DNA of 64,000 nucleotides from Bradyrhizobium sp. SSBR45G. GTDB taxonomy: Bacteria > Pseudomonadota > Alphaproteobacteria > Rhizobiales > Xanthobacteraceae. The notes below the pieces were generated by a model that was given only the letters and a program-made list of their open reading frames with translations, made no database searches and had not been told where the DNA came from. The DNA is taken from positions 124,001-188,000 of the forward strand of contig NZ_BSCT01000009.1 in the NCBI RefSeq assembly GCF_030159255.1, written 5' to 3'. Of the stretch, positions 9,732 to 17,693 are shown one piece after another. The stretch's first letter is position 1. The number at the start of each line of letters is the position of its first letter. The position numbers and the translations under genes were made by a program.

Positions 9732-11093
9732 ATGTCCGGCAGCTGGCTTCCGATCGGCTTCGAAATCACGCCCAACGCCCATCTCTCCGGCCTGCTCTGG
9801 AGCGGCGACGACTGGCAGGGCTTTCACACCCGGGAGGGCGGACGAGCGCTCGTTGCGCGCCTGGACCTCGCCAACCGATGGGTGGATGCCGGACTCGTCG
9901 CGCGCTCGTCGCTGGCATGGCTGCGGTTCGGCGAGCAGGAGTTTGCCGCGATTGCCAGCAGCGCGAGCCAGGTGCTGGCCCCGGTGGACAGATGCCAGGC
10001 CCCGCGCCAGCAGCGCCAGGCACTGGCCTTCGCCGCGGCGTTGAAAGCGACGCGGGCCTGCGACCGCAAGGCGGCGCTGCATGATGCCATCTATGTCGAG
10101 CGGCTGTCGCGGCTGCTGCCGACATCATGGGCCGACGACGCGGTGCCCGATGCCGTGGTGCTGGGCTCGTGGCTCACCGGCGGGCTGCTGGTGTCGGCCG
10201 TTCCGGTCACCGGGTTGCAGGCCTGCCCGCTGCCAGCCGCCCAGCTCGAGGACGTCGTCAAGGCGGCCGGGTTGGACGACCCGCTGGCAACCAGCGCAGC
10301 GGGGGCGCGCGCTGTCCCCGAAGGACGCTTCAGCCTGCCGGGCCGTCCGGCGATCGAGGCGCTGTTCAACGACCACGTCGTCGAGATCGTGCAGAACCGC
10401 GCGCGCTACCAAGCGCTCGGCATCGGCCATCCCGCCGCGATCGTGCTGGAGGGACCGCCCGGCTGCGGCAAGACCTTTGCGGTCGAGCAGCTGGTCAAGT
10501 TTCTCGGCTGGCCGAGCTTCACCATCGACGCGACCTCGATTGCGAGCCCCTACATCCACGAGACCAGCCGCAAGGTGGCGCGGCTGTTCCGCGACGCGAT
10601 GGCCGCCGCTCCCTCGGTCATCATCGTCGACGAGATGGAGGCTTTTCTGGCGACGCGCGAGGCCGGAGCATCGAGCCAGCATCGCGTCGAGGAGGTCGCC
10701 GAATTCCTGCGGCGGATTCCCGAGGCGAGCGCGGCGGGCGTGCTGGTGATCGCAATGACCAACCGGCTCGACATGATCGATCCCGCCTTCCTGCGGCGCG
10801 GCCGCTTCGATCACATCCTCCGGGTCGACTACGCGGCGGCTGACGAAATCCAGGCGATGCTCGCCGCCATGTTCGCTGGCCTGCCGACGGCGGCAGATGT
10901 CGATCTCGGCTGGCTCGCGCAGCGCCTCGCCGGGCGGCCATTGTCGGATGCGGCCTTCGTGATGCGCGAGAGCGCCAGGCTGGCGGCCAAGGCGAAGCTC
11001 GCCGCAATCGATCGGGCGTGCCTGACGGAGGCGCTGGCCGCGGCCGCCGCACGCGATCCCGCTTTGACGAAATCCCGCATCGGATTCATCTGA
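9732..11093 (+). CDS. AAA-family ATPase of the Hsp70 cluster
   Basis: 453-residue protein starting one base after the Hsp70 stop. The N-terminal 200 residues are unfamiliar (SWLPIGFEITPNAHLSGLLW at the start) and may be the substrate or partner domain. Residues from about 215 form one AAA module: Walker A GPPGCGKT near 240, Walker B SVIIVDEMEAF near 297, a sensor-1-like VIAMTNRLDMIDPAFL, and RRGRFDHILRVDY with the arginine finger pair. This places it with the classical AAA clade (FtsH/Cdc48/katanin type) rather than AAA+ Clp. It lacks a protease domain. Tight coupling with an Hsp70 suggests a remodelling or unfolding machine, analogous in logic only to ClpB with DnaK. Confidence 0.9.
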   Translation: MSGSWLPIGFEITPNAHLSGLLWSGDDWQGFHTREGGRALVARLDLANRWVDAGLVARSSLAWLRFGEQEFAAIASSASQVLAPVDRCQAPRQQRQALAFAAALKATRACDRKAALHDAIYVERLSRLLPTSWADDAVPDAVVLGSWLTGGLLVSAVPVTGLQACPLPAAQLEDVVKAAGLDDPLATSAAGARAVPEGRFSLPGRPAIEALFNDHVVEIVQNRARYQALGIGHPAAIVLEGPPGCGKTFAVEQLVKFLGWPSFTIDATSIASPYIHETSRKVARLFRDAMAAAPSVIIVDEMEAFLATREAGASSQHRVEEVAEFLRRIPEASAAGVLVIAMTNRLDMIDPAFLRRGRFDHILRVDYAAADEIQAMLAAMFAGLPTAADVDLGWLAQRLAGRPLSDAAFVMRESARLAAKAKLAAIDRACLTEALAAAAARDPALTKSRIGFI

Positions 11094-11104
11094 GACGACG
11101 CGCC

Positions 11105-11695
11105 ATGAGCACATCTCCGAGCAACGAGCCGATGGGATTTGCCGGCCTTGCCACGCAGGTCTCGACGCTGCCGCAGCAGGTCGTCGCGCCCGCGGCCTCG
11201 TCAGGGATCGACGGCCGCACGGTGACGGCCCTGATCATCGGCGGCTTGCTGCTCGTCATGAGGATCGTCACGGCGCTTCCCCACAATCCGGCCTACGTTC
11301 CGACCAAAGTGACCTACGTGCCAAACACAATCGTGCCTGATATCGGTGGGCCGGGGCAGCCGTCGCAGAAGCCCGTGTTTGCGCCGGCACCGCCGACGTT
11401 CGAATCCGCGGTCACTGAGGTCAAGCCGCTGGCCGGCAAGGGACGCTGGCTGAACCGGTCGGAGATCCTGTACTGCCTGGCCGAGAGCGCCCGCCTCAAC
11501 GTCATGGAGCCGCTCGTCGACGAGTCGTCTCCGGCACAGCTCAACGGCTACAATGATCTGGTGGCGGACTACAATCTGCGCTGCCTCGACTACAACTATC
11601 AGCCCTCGGAGCTGGCGATCGCGCAACGGCGCGTCGATGTGCTCCGCCCTGCCCTGAAGATGCAGGCGATGGACCGGCTGGCGGCCTGGCGCTGA
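11105..11695 (+). CDS. Single-pass membrane protein of the Hsp70-AAA cluster
   Basis: 196 residues from the ATG at 11105, twelve bases after the AAA gene. One predicted transmembrane segment lies at about 38-59 (TVTALIIGGLLLVMRIVTAL). A Pro-rich linker follows (FAPAPPTFESAV), then a C-terminal domain GRWLNRSEILYCLAESARLN, YNDLVADYNLRCLDYNYQPS. This last block contains Cys residues and resembles a short conserved module that I cannot name. It probably anchors the cluster's products at the inner membrane, with the C-terminus in the periplasm or cytoplasm depending on orientation. No signal peptidase site is seen. Function unknown. Confidence 0.75.
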   Translation: MSTSPSNEPMGFAGLATQVSTLPQQVVAPAASSGIDGRTVTALIIGGLLLVMRIVTALPHNPAYVPTKVTYVPNTIVPDIGGPGQPSQKPVFAPAPPTFESAVTEVKPLAGKGRWLNRSEILYCLAESARLNVMEPLVDESSPAQLNGYNDLVADYNLRCLDYNYQPSELAIAQRRVDVLRPALKMQAMDRLAAWR

Positions 11696-11711
11696 CCGCT
11701 CGCGGCCCGAT

Positions 11712-12728
11712 CTAGCCCGCCGCGGGCTGCGTCTGAGCTGGCGCGAGATCCTCCTCGAGGCGCGCCGACAGCTCGATGAGCAGCCCGAACTCGCGGCGCA
11801 GGATGGCATAGATGCGCTGCATCGCCTCCGCCATGCGCCGCTCGTTGACCAGCCACAAGGCGAGCCCGCGCATCCGCAACGCGACGGCGCGGCTCGCCGC
11901 ATGATCAATGCCGTTGGCACGCTGCAACAGCTGCATCGGCCCCATCACCCGCGTCCAGTTGGCGGCGACCTGGCCCAACATGTCGATCGTCTGCAGCATC
12001 CGGCTATCCTGCCGCGCCGCCTCGGCCTGCACGCGCGCGATCAGCCGGTCGATATTGGCGGCCTCGCCGGCGACGAAGGCCTGTGCCTCGACCTCATAGG
12101 CATCGCCGAGGTCGCGGACCAGCCGCGGCGCGGGCTGCCGCAGGCCGAGCGTGCTCTGGACGATGAGCTCGTAGAACGCCTTGATAAGCGCGGCGGTCGG
12201 CAGCTGATCCATCAGGTCGCGGACGACGCGCATGTGATGGCGACGCTGCGTCTCCAGCTCGCTGGCAACGCTGTCGACATCCTGCACCACGGGCATCCCG
12301 GCAATCACGCGATCCGCGTTGAGATCGTCGAGCAGCCTCGCCAGATCGATCGGTTCGCTGGCGGAGGCAAGACGCAGGATTGCGTCGACGACGCCCGCGG
12401 CGTCCATCGGACCAGGTCTTCGCTCGATGTCGGCCGCGATCAGATTGGCCCGAGCGAGCGCCGGCAGCCGCGCGCTCGCGCCGGGCTCGCCGAGGCGATC
12501 GATCCAGCCCAGGCCCAATGACGCCTGCTCCGGCGTCAGACCCGGCAGCCAGCCAAGCTCGGCGGCCAGGCGGGCACGTGGATTGGTCAGTTGCGCATAG
12601 GCCTTGCGGCTCACCTCGGCATCGCCGATCAGCGCCTTGTCATCGGCCAGTCCGAACAGACGGGCGACGGGATCGTGCGGCGTAGCGCCGAGAACGTGGA
12701 AGGCGTTGGAATCCAGAGCCGTGGTCAT
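11712..12728 (-). CDS. Protein with degenerate J-domain-like N-terminus
   Basis: 338 residues from the ATG at 12728; longer in-frame starts to 12806 give an unlikely Arg-rich leader. The N-terminus FHVLGATPHDPVARLFGLAD followed by NPRARLAAELGWLPG is reminiscent of a J-domain start and end, but there is no HPD tripeptide, so it could not stimulate an Hsp70 ATPase in the usual way. The rest is alpha-helical with no membrane segment (VVRDLMDQLPTAALIKAFYE, LALWLVNERRMAEAMQRIYA). It is convergent with the Hsp70-AAA-membrane protein genes, with 16 bases between stops. Placement suggests it is the cluster's co-chaperone or adaptor. That is inference; a lone hypothetical is the alternative. Confidence 0.75.
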   Translation of the reverse strand: MTTALDSNAFHVLGATPHDPVARLFGLADDKALIGDAEVSRKAYAQLTNPRARLAAELGWLPGLTPEQASLGLGWIDRLGEPGASARLPALARANLIAADIERRPGPMDAAGVVDAILRLASASEPIDLARLLDDLNADRVIAGMPVVQDVDSVASELETQRRHHMRVVRDLMDQLPTAALIKAFYELIVQSTLGLRQPAPRLVRDLGDAYEVEAQAFVAGEAANIDRLIARVQAEAARQDSRMLQTIDMLGQVAANWTRVMGPMQLLQRANGIDHAASRAVALRMRGLALWLVNERRMAEAMQRIYAILRREFGLLIELSARLEEDLAPAQTQPAAG

Positions 12729-12833
12729 GCGTAGCCCAAGCGAGCGGCGTCGAAGAGCGAGCCGTATTGCCATGACAAGGTGCGGCAGCCGCGCGACGTC
12801 TGTCAACCAGGCGCACGTGTCAGGCGACTTGCC

Positions 12834-14177
12834 TCACCGCTTCTTCCGCCACGGCGCACTCTCCTCCCAGTCGCCGGCCATGATCGAGCCGTACGGGATC
12901 ACCTCGTCAATGACCTCGCCGAGCCCGAAGCGTGCGATCTGCGCCCGCACTGACGCGGCGTTCTTGTAGGCCTGAGGCAGCTCCGACAGGTCGGGCTTGC
13001 CGCAATAGAATCGCGCGTCGATGCCGGCGGGCAGCTCGGGACGATGCGCGCGCAAAAACGCCTTGCGGCCGAGATTGCGGCCGGCGCCATGCGGCGCGAA
13101 GCCGAGCGCGTCCTTGTTGTCCCTGTGCTTCAGGATCAGCACCGGCTCGGCCATGTTGAGCGGCACGATGGTGCGGCCGTCATCATCGGCCGAGAAGCCG
13201 GACCAGTTCGGCGTCGCGCCCTTGCCGTGGTAGTACAGCCCGTCGGCTTTGCGGAAGACGAAATTGTGCTCGTTCCAGAACCGGTCGACCACCTTGTTGC
13301 CGAGCCTGGCCGCCGCGAGATCGTGGATGGCGTGATGGTTGGCCCTGGTCCAGAGACGCGCCACCTGCAGCGCGTCCCAATAGGCGCGGCCGTCCTCGCT
13401 CGACGCCCTGATCCAGGCGCTGTGCTCCGGGACCTTCGGCGCATGGATCGCCGCATGCCGCTTCGCCACGCTCATGCCGCGCTTGTAGAGCTGCGCCCCA
13501 AGACCGCGCGAGCCGTGATGCGTCACCAGCGCCGGCTGTCCGGTCGACTTCAGGTGCCCCACATAGGCGAAGTGATTGCCGTCGCCCTGCGTGGCGAAGT
13601 GGCCGACGGCGAAGCGCTGCAGCCCTTTCAGAAAGGGGTTGGTCTCGAACCCCTGCATCACCTCATCCGGCGGCTGATGCAGCCGGTCGCGTCCGCCCGG
13701 ACCGAAATGGGTCACGGCGTGGACGGCATCGAGAATGCGCTTGGGGTCGTCCTTGCGCGCGAACACGGTCACCGCGACCGAGCAGCAGATGTCCGAGGAG
13801 TGGAAGCCCGGATGGATCGCATCCTCGCAGGCCACCACGCCGCCGACCGGGATGGTGCCGAGCGCCGTCCCCGACGGGCAGGCGTCGGGCATGACCGCGC
13901 CGGCGACGATCGTCGGCACGCGCATCAGGGCATCCATGTGCTGCGCGACCGCCGCGACATTGGCGCGCTCCATGTCGTTATCAGCCTCGATCAGCATCGC
14001 GAACGGCACGCCATTGGTGCGCATCAGCGCCTCGGCCGGCTGCAGGGCCTGCAGCGCCGCGAAGATCGCATCGTCATCGGCGCCGCCCGCACGCATCGCA
14101 TTGGCCGTCGCCAGCCCGTCCTTGAACCAGCGGCCGGGCTTGAAGCCCCAGGCGATCAGGATGTTTCCGTCGATCAT
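12834..14177 (-). CDS. rtcB: RtcB-family RNA ligase, paralogue 1
   Basis: 447 residues. RtcB joins RNA 3'-phosphate or 2',3'-cyclic phosphate ends to 5'-OH ends using GTP and Mn2+. Signature motifs are present: HPGFHSSDICCSVAVTVF (metal-binding Asp and Cys), GDGNHFAYVG (Asn-His), THHGSRGLGAQLY (HxGSRG) and FAPHGAGRNLGRKAFL, where the His of HGAGR is the expected guanylylation site. It is quite divergent from the second RtcB gene at 15201. The catalytic set looks complete. It is the last minus-strand gene of a set that includes a 2OG oxygenase, the second RtcB and a slipin, so a role in tRNA or rRNA repair is likely. Confidence 0.92.
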   Translation of the reverse strand: MIDGNILIAWGFKPGRWFKDGLATANAMRAGGADDDAIFAALQALQPAEALMRTNGVPFAMLIEADNDMERANVAAVAQHMDALMRVPTIVAGAVMPDACPSGTALGTIPVGGVVACEDAIHPGFHSSDICCSVAVTVFARKDDPKRILDAVHAVTHFGPGGRDRLHQPPDEVMQGFETNPFLKGLQRFAVGHFATQGDGNHFAYVGHLKSTGQPALVTHHGSRGLGAQLYKRGMSVAKRHAAIHAPKVPEHSAWIRASSEDGRAYWDALQVARLWTRANHHAIHDLAAARLGNKVVDRFWNEHNFVFRKADGLYYHGKGATPNWSGFSADDDGRTIVPLNMAEPVLILKHRDNKDALGFAPHGAGRNLGRKAFLRAHRPELPAGIDARFYCGKPDLSELPQAYKNAASVRAQIARFGLGEVIDEVIPYGSIMAGDWEESAPWRKKR

Positions 14178-14279
14178 GGCGGGTCTCGTGTTCAGTCAGA
14201 TTCGTTTGTTGCTGCGGGCGGCGATTGCGTTCATTCGCGCAGACCGAGCCGCATCGGACGGACGCACGCTCTCTCCTCC

Positions 14280-14431
14280 CGTCATTCCGGGGCGCGCGCA
14301 GCGCGAGCCCGGAATCCATAGCCCCAGGCAGATGCGAGGCGCGAGATGCCCGTGGCGCTTGTCTTCGCCCCATCACCGCTCGTGGTTATGGATTCCGGGC
14401 TCAGCCGCTTACGCGGCTGCCCCGGAATGAC
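14280..14431. repeat. Composite palindromic repeat, copy 2 (family A)
   Basis: Starts GTCATTCCGGGGCGCGCGC, continues GCGAGCCCGGAATCCATA, then after about 80 bases repeats in inverted form from GGTTATGGATTCCGGGCTC to GCCCCGGAATGACG. It sits between rtcB paralogue 1 and the 2OG oxygenase gene. Confidence 0.9.
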
Positions 14432-14450
14432 GTGCGGAGAAAGCTTGCGC

Positions 14451-15044
14451 TCATGCGAGCGACATCACGCGCCGATACATCACGTCGGTCCGCAGCACGT
14501 ATTTGCGCCCCTTCGTCACGCGATCGCCGCGATGCATGATCGGATGATGGAACAGCAGCGCCATGCCCCTCTCCGGGGTGATCCGAAACGAGTCACCTAC
14601 GACTGCTGCTCCATACTCATCCCTGAACGACGTTGCTCCGCCTTCGAAGTCGTCATTGAGATAGACCATGAACGTGAAGTGACTTCGCTCATCCGACTGC
14701 CGCTCGAAATACCCATCGAGATGCCAGTCGAACTTCTGCCCGACATCGTAGCGATAAAGCCGAAGTCGCTCGTTCAGCGCACACGGGGTCCATTTCTTCT
14801 GGAAGCGCGGCGCCAGATGAACGGAGAGCCTGTCATAGAGCGCCAGAGCACGCGCGGGATCGTCGACCATGACGCGATCGTTGTTGCGAACGTCCTTCAT
14901 CATCACCATGCCCTCCCTAGTCGAGATCGGCGCTTCGGCGAATCCGATCGCCTCGCCGAGCTGGACATAGTCGTCGCATTCGTTCGCCGAGAGAAAGCCC
15001 GCAATCGTGCCGACGTTCTTCGCTCTCCACCTGATCTCGCTCAT
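14451..15044 (-). CDS. 2-oxoglutarate-Fe(II) dioxygenase (prolyl-4-hydroxylase type)
   Basis: 197 residues from the ATG at 15044, which has GGAG six bases upstream; an ATG at 15059 is possible. The jelly-roll iron site is visible as DWHLDG (HxD), with the distal His in FHHPIMHRGDRVTKG and the 2OG-anchoring Arg/Lys in GRKYVLRTDVMYRR. The region between, SHFTFMVYLNDDFEGGATSF, is typical of the P4H/PKHD group. It oxidises an unknown substrate, which could be protein, nucleic acid or small molecule. Its position between two RtcB ligase genes on the same strand is notable and may point to an RNA or ribosomal-protein substrate, but this is not shown. A family A repeat separates it from rtcB paralogue 1. 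Confidence 0.88.
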   Translation of the reverse strand: MSEIRWRAKNVGTIAGFLSANECDDYVQLGEAIGFAEAPISTREGMVMMKDVRNNDRVMVDDPARALALYDRLSVHLAPRFQKKWTPCALNERLRLYRYDVGQKFDWHLDGYFERQSDERSHFTFMVYLNDDFEGGATSFRDEYGAAVVGDSFRITPERGMALLFHHPIMHRGDRVTKGRKYVLRTDVMYRRVMSLA

Positions 15045-15080
15045 GTCTTGCTCCATCACGCTTTCAGACTTTCGCGTCGT

Positions 15081-15150
15081 CGCGTAGCCCGGATGAGCCT
15101 CCGCTTGCGCCCGTCAGGGCGCAGGCGGAGGCGACATCCGGGGTCTCACG
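15081..15150. repeat. Family B repeat, copy 2
   Basis: CGCGTAGCCCGGATGAGC, centre CCTCCGCTTGCGCCC...GGGCGCAGGCGGAGG forming an inner inverted repeat, then CGACATCCGGGGTCTC. It lies between the 2OG oxygenase and the second rtcB gene. The inner arms make a long hairpin. Confidence 0.8.
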
Positions 15151-15200
15151 CGCTGCATCGGTGAACCCGCATGTCGCTTGCGCTCATGCGGGCGACTTGC

Positions 15201-16541
15201 TCAATCCTTGAACGGATCGAACTCGCCCTCGCCGGCCATCGCCACGGCGAACGGCCGCAAGCTGTGCACCACCTTCACCGAGCCGGCGTGCTCGGCCAGC
15301 ACCTCCGGCAGGCGGCGATAGGCCATCGGGCTCTCGTCGAGATCGGCGCCGACCAGGGTGACGCCACGGCTCTGCAGCCAGGCGTCCATCTCCTCGCGCG
15401 TGAAGCGGCGCTTGGCCTCGCGTCGGCCGAACAGCCGCCCGGCGCCATGCACCGTGGAGTACAGCGAGGCCTTCGCCTCCTCCGACTCCACGCCCTCGAT
15501 GATGACGGCGTCGTCGCCCATCGAGCCGCCGACGAAGCCGCGCTGGCCCGGAAAGGCCGGCGTAGCGCCCTTGCGCACCACCCACAGGTCACGTCCGTCG
15601 TGGGTCTCACGCCAGGCGTAGTTGTGGTGGTTGTGCACGCTGTCGGTGACCGCGCCGCCGATGATCTGGCGCACGCGCTCCACCACCCACTCGCGTCCCG
15701 CATAGGCGTAGCGCCCGGCGAGCTGCATCGCGGCGATGTAGCGCTGCCCGATCTCCGAGTCCTCGTCGACGACGGCGGGCGGCACGTTCATGCCGTCCTT
15801 GCCGCCGGCCGCCTTGAGGTAGCGCGTCGCCGAGGTGTGGCCGAGACCACGGCTGCCGAAATGCACGCCGATCCAGACGAAGCCGGCCTCGTCGCGCATC
15901 AAATCGACATAGTGGTTGCCCGAGCCGACCGTGCCGAGCTGCCCGACCGCCTTCTGCCGGTACGCGTCCATGTCGGACATGCGCCAAGCATCGGCATCGT
16001 CGAACAGCTCATGCTCGACGCGCTCGGCGTTCTTCCGGCCGACGCCGAACGAGATCACCTTGGCGACATCCTTGATGATCGTGCCGACCTTGTCCTCTAT
16101 CGCAGCGAACTGCGTATCGAGCCGCACCGCCATGTTGCCGCAGCCGATGTCGAAGCCGACGCCGGAGATGCTGATCTGCTTCTCATAGGCGATCACGCCG
16201 CCGACCGGTTGCGCATAGCCGAGATGGCCGTCCGCACAGATCACGCCGGCCACGGCGTTGCCGACGGCCATGCAGTTGCGCATCTGGGCGATGGTCGCAT
16301 CCTCATGCGTCCCGAACACCTTCAGCGGGCTGTTCTGATACTGCGCCGCCTGCGGCCGGCCCGCGACGGTGTCGCCAAGCGCTGCCGCCTCGCGCGCGAG
16401 CTGCTCCTTGCGGGCGGCGTCGCGGAAGGTGCACCACAGAGGCATCGACCGCTGTCCGGGCCGCTCCACCCGCGCATCCGGATCGAGCCCGGCCTCGACC
16501 GCCAGCTGCCTCGCGCGTTCCTGATAGGGATCGGCCCGCAT
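15201..16541 (-). CDS. rtcB: RtcB-family RNA ligase, paralogue 2
   Basis: 446 residues from the ATG at 16541, preceded by GAGGAGG; the open frame continues upstream to 16817 but without family similarity. Motifs: SGVGFDIGCGNMAVRLD (metal Asp and Cys), GTVGSGNHYVDLM, VHFGSRGLGH (HxGSRG) and VHGAGRLFGRREAKRRF with the guanylylation His. Residue conservation looks higher than in paralogue 1. Having two RtcB genes with an oxygenase between them is unusual and suggests different RNA substrates or an inhibited or regulatory copy. No archease gene, RtcA cyclase or RtcR activator is visible in the window. A structured leader region lies upstream. Confidence 0.94.
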   Translation of the reverse strand: MRADPYQERARQLAVEAGLDPDARVERPGQRSMPLWCTFRDAARKEQLAREAAALGDTVAGRPQAAQYQNSPLKVFGTHEDATIAQMRNCMAVGNAVAGVICADGHLGYAQPVGGVIAYEKQISISGVGFDIGCGNMAVRLDTQFAAIEDKVGTIIKDVAKVISFGVGRKNAERVEHELFDDADAWRMSDMDAYRQKAVGQLGTVGSGNHYVDLMRDEAGFVWIGVHFGSRGLGHTSATRYLKAAGGKDGMNVPPAVVDEDSEIGQRYIAAMQLAGRYAYAGREWVVERVRQIIGGAVTDSVHNHHNYAWRETHDGRDLWVVRKGATPAFPGQRGFVGGSMGDDAVIIEGVESEEAKASLYSTVHGAGRLFGRREAKRRFTREEMDAWLQSRGVTLVGADLDESPMAYRRLPEVLAEHAGSVKVVHSLRPFAVAMAGEGEFDPFKD

Positions 16542-16659
16542 GTGATCCTCCTCTTCTCGTGTTCGAATGCCGGTACACACCAGCGCCAACACGGCGCTCG
16601 CGTGGAAGACCCGCATGACGTGACGCCGCGCGAGTCGGTTGCTGCAAACAGAGAGATGG

Positions 16660-16740
16660 ATCTGATGGAGTGTCCCCAAGGGGACCTGAGCCTGGCGGAT
16701 CGTCTCTCTGGCCTTCAAGGCAGAGGATCGATCCGCTGCC
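16660..16740 (-). ncRNA. Structured segment in the leader of rtcB paralogue 2 (candidate RNA)
   Basis: Two adjacent stem-loops about 120 bases before the rtcB start. One has an 8-bp outer stem GCGGATCG / CGATCCGC (16695-16736) with inner stems CTCTG / CAGAG and CCTT / AAGG. The other is GTCCCC-AA-GGGGAC (16672-16685). They could be a leader regulatory structure or a small RNA. I do not recognise a known family, and no promoter was proved. Confidence 0.35.
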
Positions 16741-16887
16741 TCGCTACGCTGGTAGTTGATTGTGACGCAGCAGCGCGCTGACCGCGGCGACCGCCGGCAC
16801 GCACAGGACGCAATCACGATGCCGCAGTTGCGGCAGCGCGATGTCCTTGATCTGGCGTGCGTTCGATATCGGCATGGGTCTCTCGGT

Positions 16888-16901
16888 GGCGGAATTCCGC
16901 C
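16888..16901. promoter_or_regulatory. Perfect 14-bp palindrome upstream of rtcB paralogue 2
   Basis: GGCGGAATTCCGCC. It lies 350 bases before the rtcB start and next to an AT-rich stretch (16920-16950) that could hold the promoter of the leader. It may be an operator, and no regulator is identified. I found no sigma54-type -24/-12 sequence nearby. Confidence 0.35.
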
Positions 16902-17014
16902 GAATGAGTTGGGGCGTGCAATTACAGGGAGTTTTCAGATTTGTAAAGTGAGAGCCGCGGAGATGACGTGAAATCGTGGCGATATGGCACCGACGGAGCA
17001 CATCACGAATTGCC

Positions 17015-17136
17015 GTGGCTATGGATTCCGGGCTCGCGCTACGCGCGCCCCGGAATGACGGGAGGAGAGATCACGGGTTATCTCTACACGTCATTCCGGG
17101 GCAGCCCGAAGGGCTGAGCCCGGAATCCATAACCAC
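17015..17136. repeat. Composite palindromic repeat, copy 3 (family A), left of the GIY-YIG gene
   Basis: GGCTATGGATTCCGGGCTC to GCGCCCCGGAATGACGGG, then GTCATTCCGGGGCAGCCC to GAGCCCGGAATCCATAACCA. The two halves are arranged tail to tail. It ends 24 bases after the stop codon end of the GIY-YIG gene. Confidence 0.92.
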
Positions 17137-17159
17137 GACAAGCGGTGTAAGGCGCGCCC

Positions 17160-17447
17160 CTAGCCACAAATCCCCGGGTACAGATCATCCCAGCTCGGGT
17201 TCTGCTCCTCGATCAGCCTGATCTTCCAGTCGCGCCGCCACTTCTTCAGCTCCTTCTCGCGGGCAATGGCCGTGATCGGATCATCATAGATCTCGAACCA
17301 GACCAGCCGGCCGATGCCGTAGCGCGACGTGAAGCCCGGCACCGCCTTGGTCCGGTGGACGTGGACGCGCTGCACGAGATCATTCGTCACGCCCAGATAC
17401 AGCGTGCCGTGTTTCTTGCTCGCAAGCAGATAGACGTAGTACGCCAT
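17160..17447 (-). CDS. GIY-YIG domain nuclease (UPF0213-like)
   Basis: 95 residues from the ATG at 17447. It is a single-domain GIY-YIG protein: YYVYLLASKKHGTLYLGVTN contains the two short motifs (YVY...YLG), followed by DLVQRVHVHRTKAVPGFTSR with the catalytic-type Arg, and YDDPITAIAREKELKKWRR with the Glu of the family. Proteins of this group are small, stand-alone and of unclear role. The reading frame continues upstream into a palindromic repeat, giving spurious VIPGRPKGEPGIH residues, so I cut it at MAYYVY. There is no good ribosome-binding site. The gene is bracketed tightly by family A repeats on both sides (24 and 9 bases), which may reflect a mobile module. Confidence 0.88.
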   Translation of the reverse strand: MAYYVYLLASKKHGTLYLGVTNDLVQRVHVHRTKAVPGFTSRYGIGRLVWFEIYDDPITAIAREKELKKWRRDWKIRLIEEQNPSWDDLYPGICG

Positions 17448-17456
17448 CGGAGAGCC

Positions 17457-17575
17457 GTGGTTATGGATTCCGGGCTCGCCCTTCGGGCGCCCCGGAATGA
17501 CGTGTGGAGAGAGCACGTGATCTCTCCCCTGGTCATTCCGGGGCTCGCGAAGCGAGAGCCCGGAATCCATACTCA
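17457..17575. repeat. Composite palindromic repeat, copy 4 (family A), right of the GIY-YIG gene
   Basis: GTGGTTATGGATTCCGGGC to GCCCCGGAATGACGTGTGG, then GGTCATTCCGGGGCTCGC to GAGCCCGGAATCCATACTC. It begins 9 bases before the GIY-YIG start codon and has the same tail-to-tail design as copy 3. Confidence 0.92.
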
Positions 17576-17612
17576 CGAAACCCAATTAGGTTTTCAACTC
17601 CATCCTACAAAC

Positions 17613-17646
17613 ATCCCAAAAACGAAAGGCCGCCCATAGGCGGCCC
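17613..17646 (-). terminator. Rho-independent terminator after the slipin gene
   Basis: Read on the minus strand: 7-bp stem GGCCGCC-TATG-GGCGGCC followed by TTTCGTTTTT. It lies about 50 bases after the slipin stop and before the GIY-YIG gene, so the slipin transcript probably ends here. Confidence 0.85.
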
Positions 17647-17693
17647 TTCCTGTTCATACGCGACTATTCACACAGCCACGTCGCGCAGCCCCA

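Noticed and set aside
16744..16875. 43-codon minus-strand frame in the rtcB leader
   Set aside because: It has a weak ribosome-binding site and no family match. It was kept out of the gene list, although a short leader peptide cannot be excluded.
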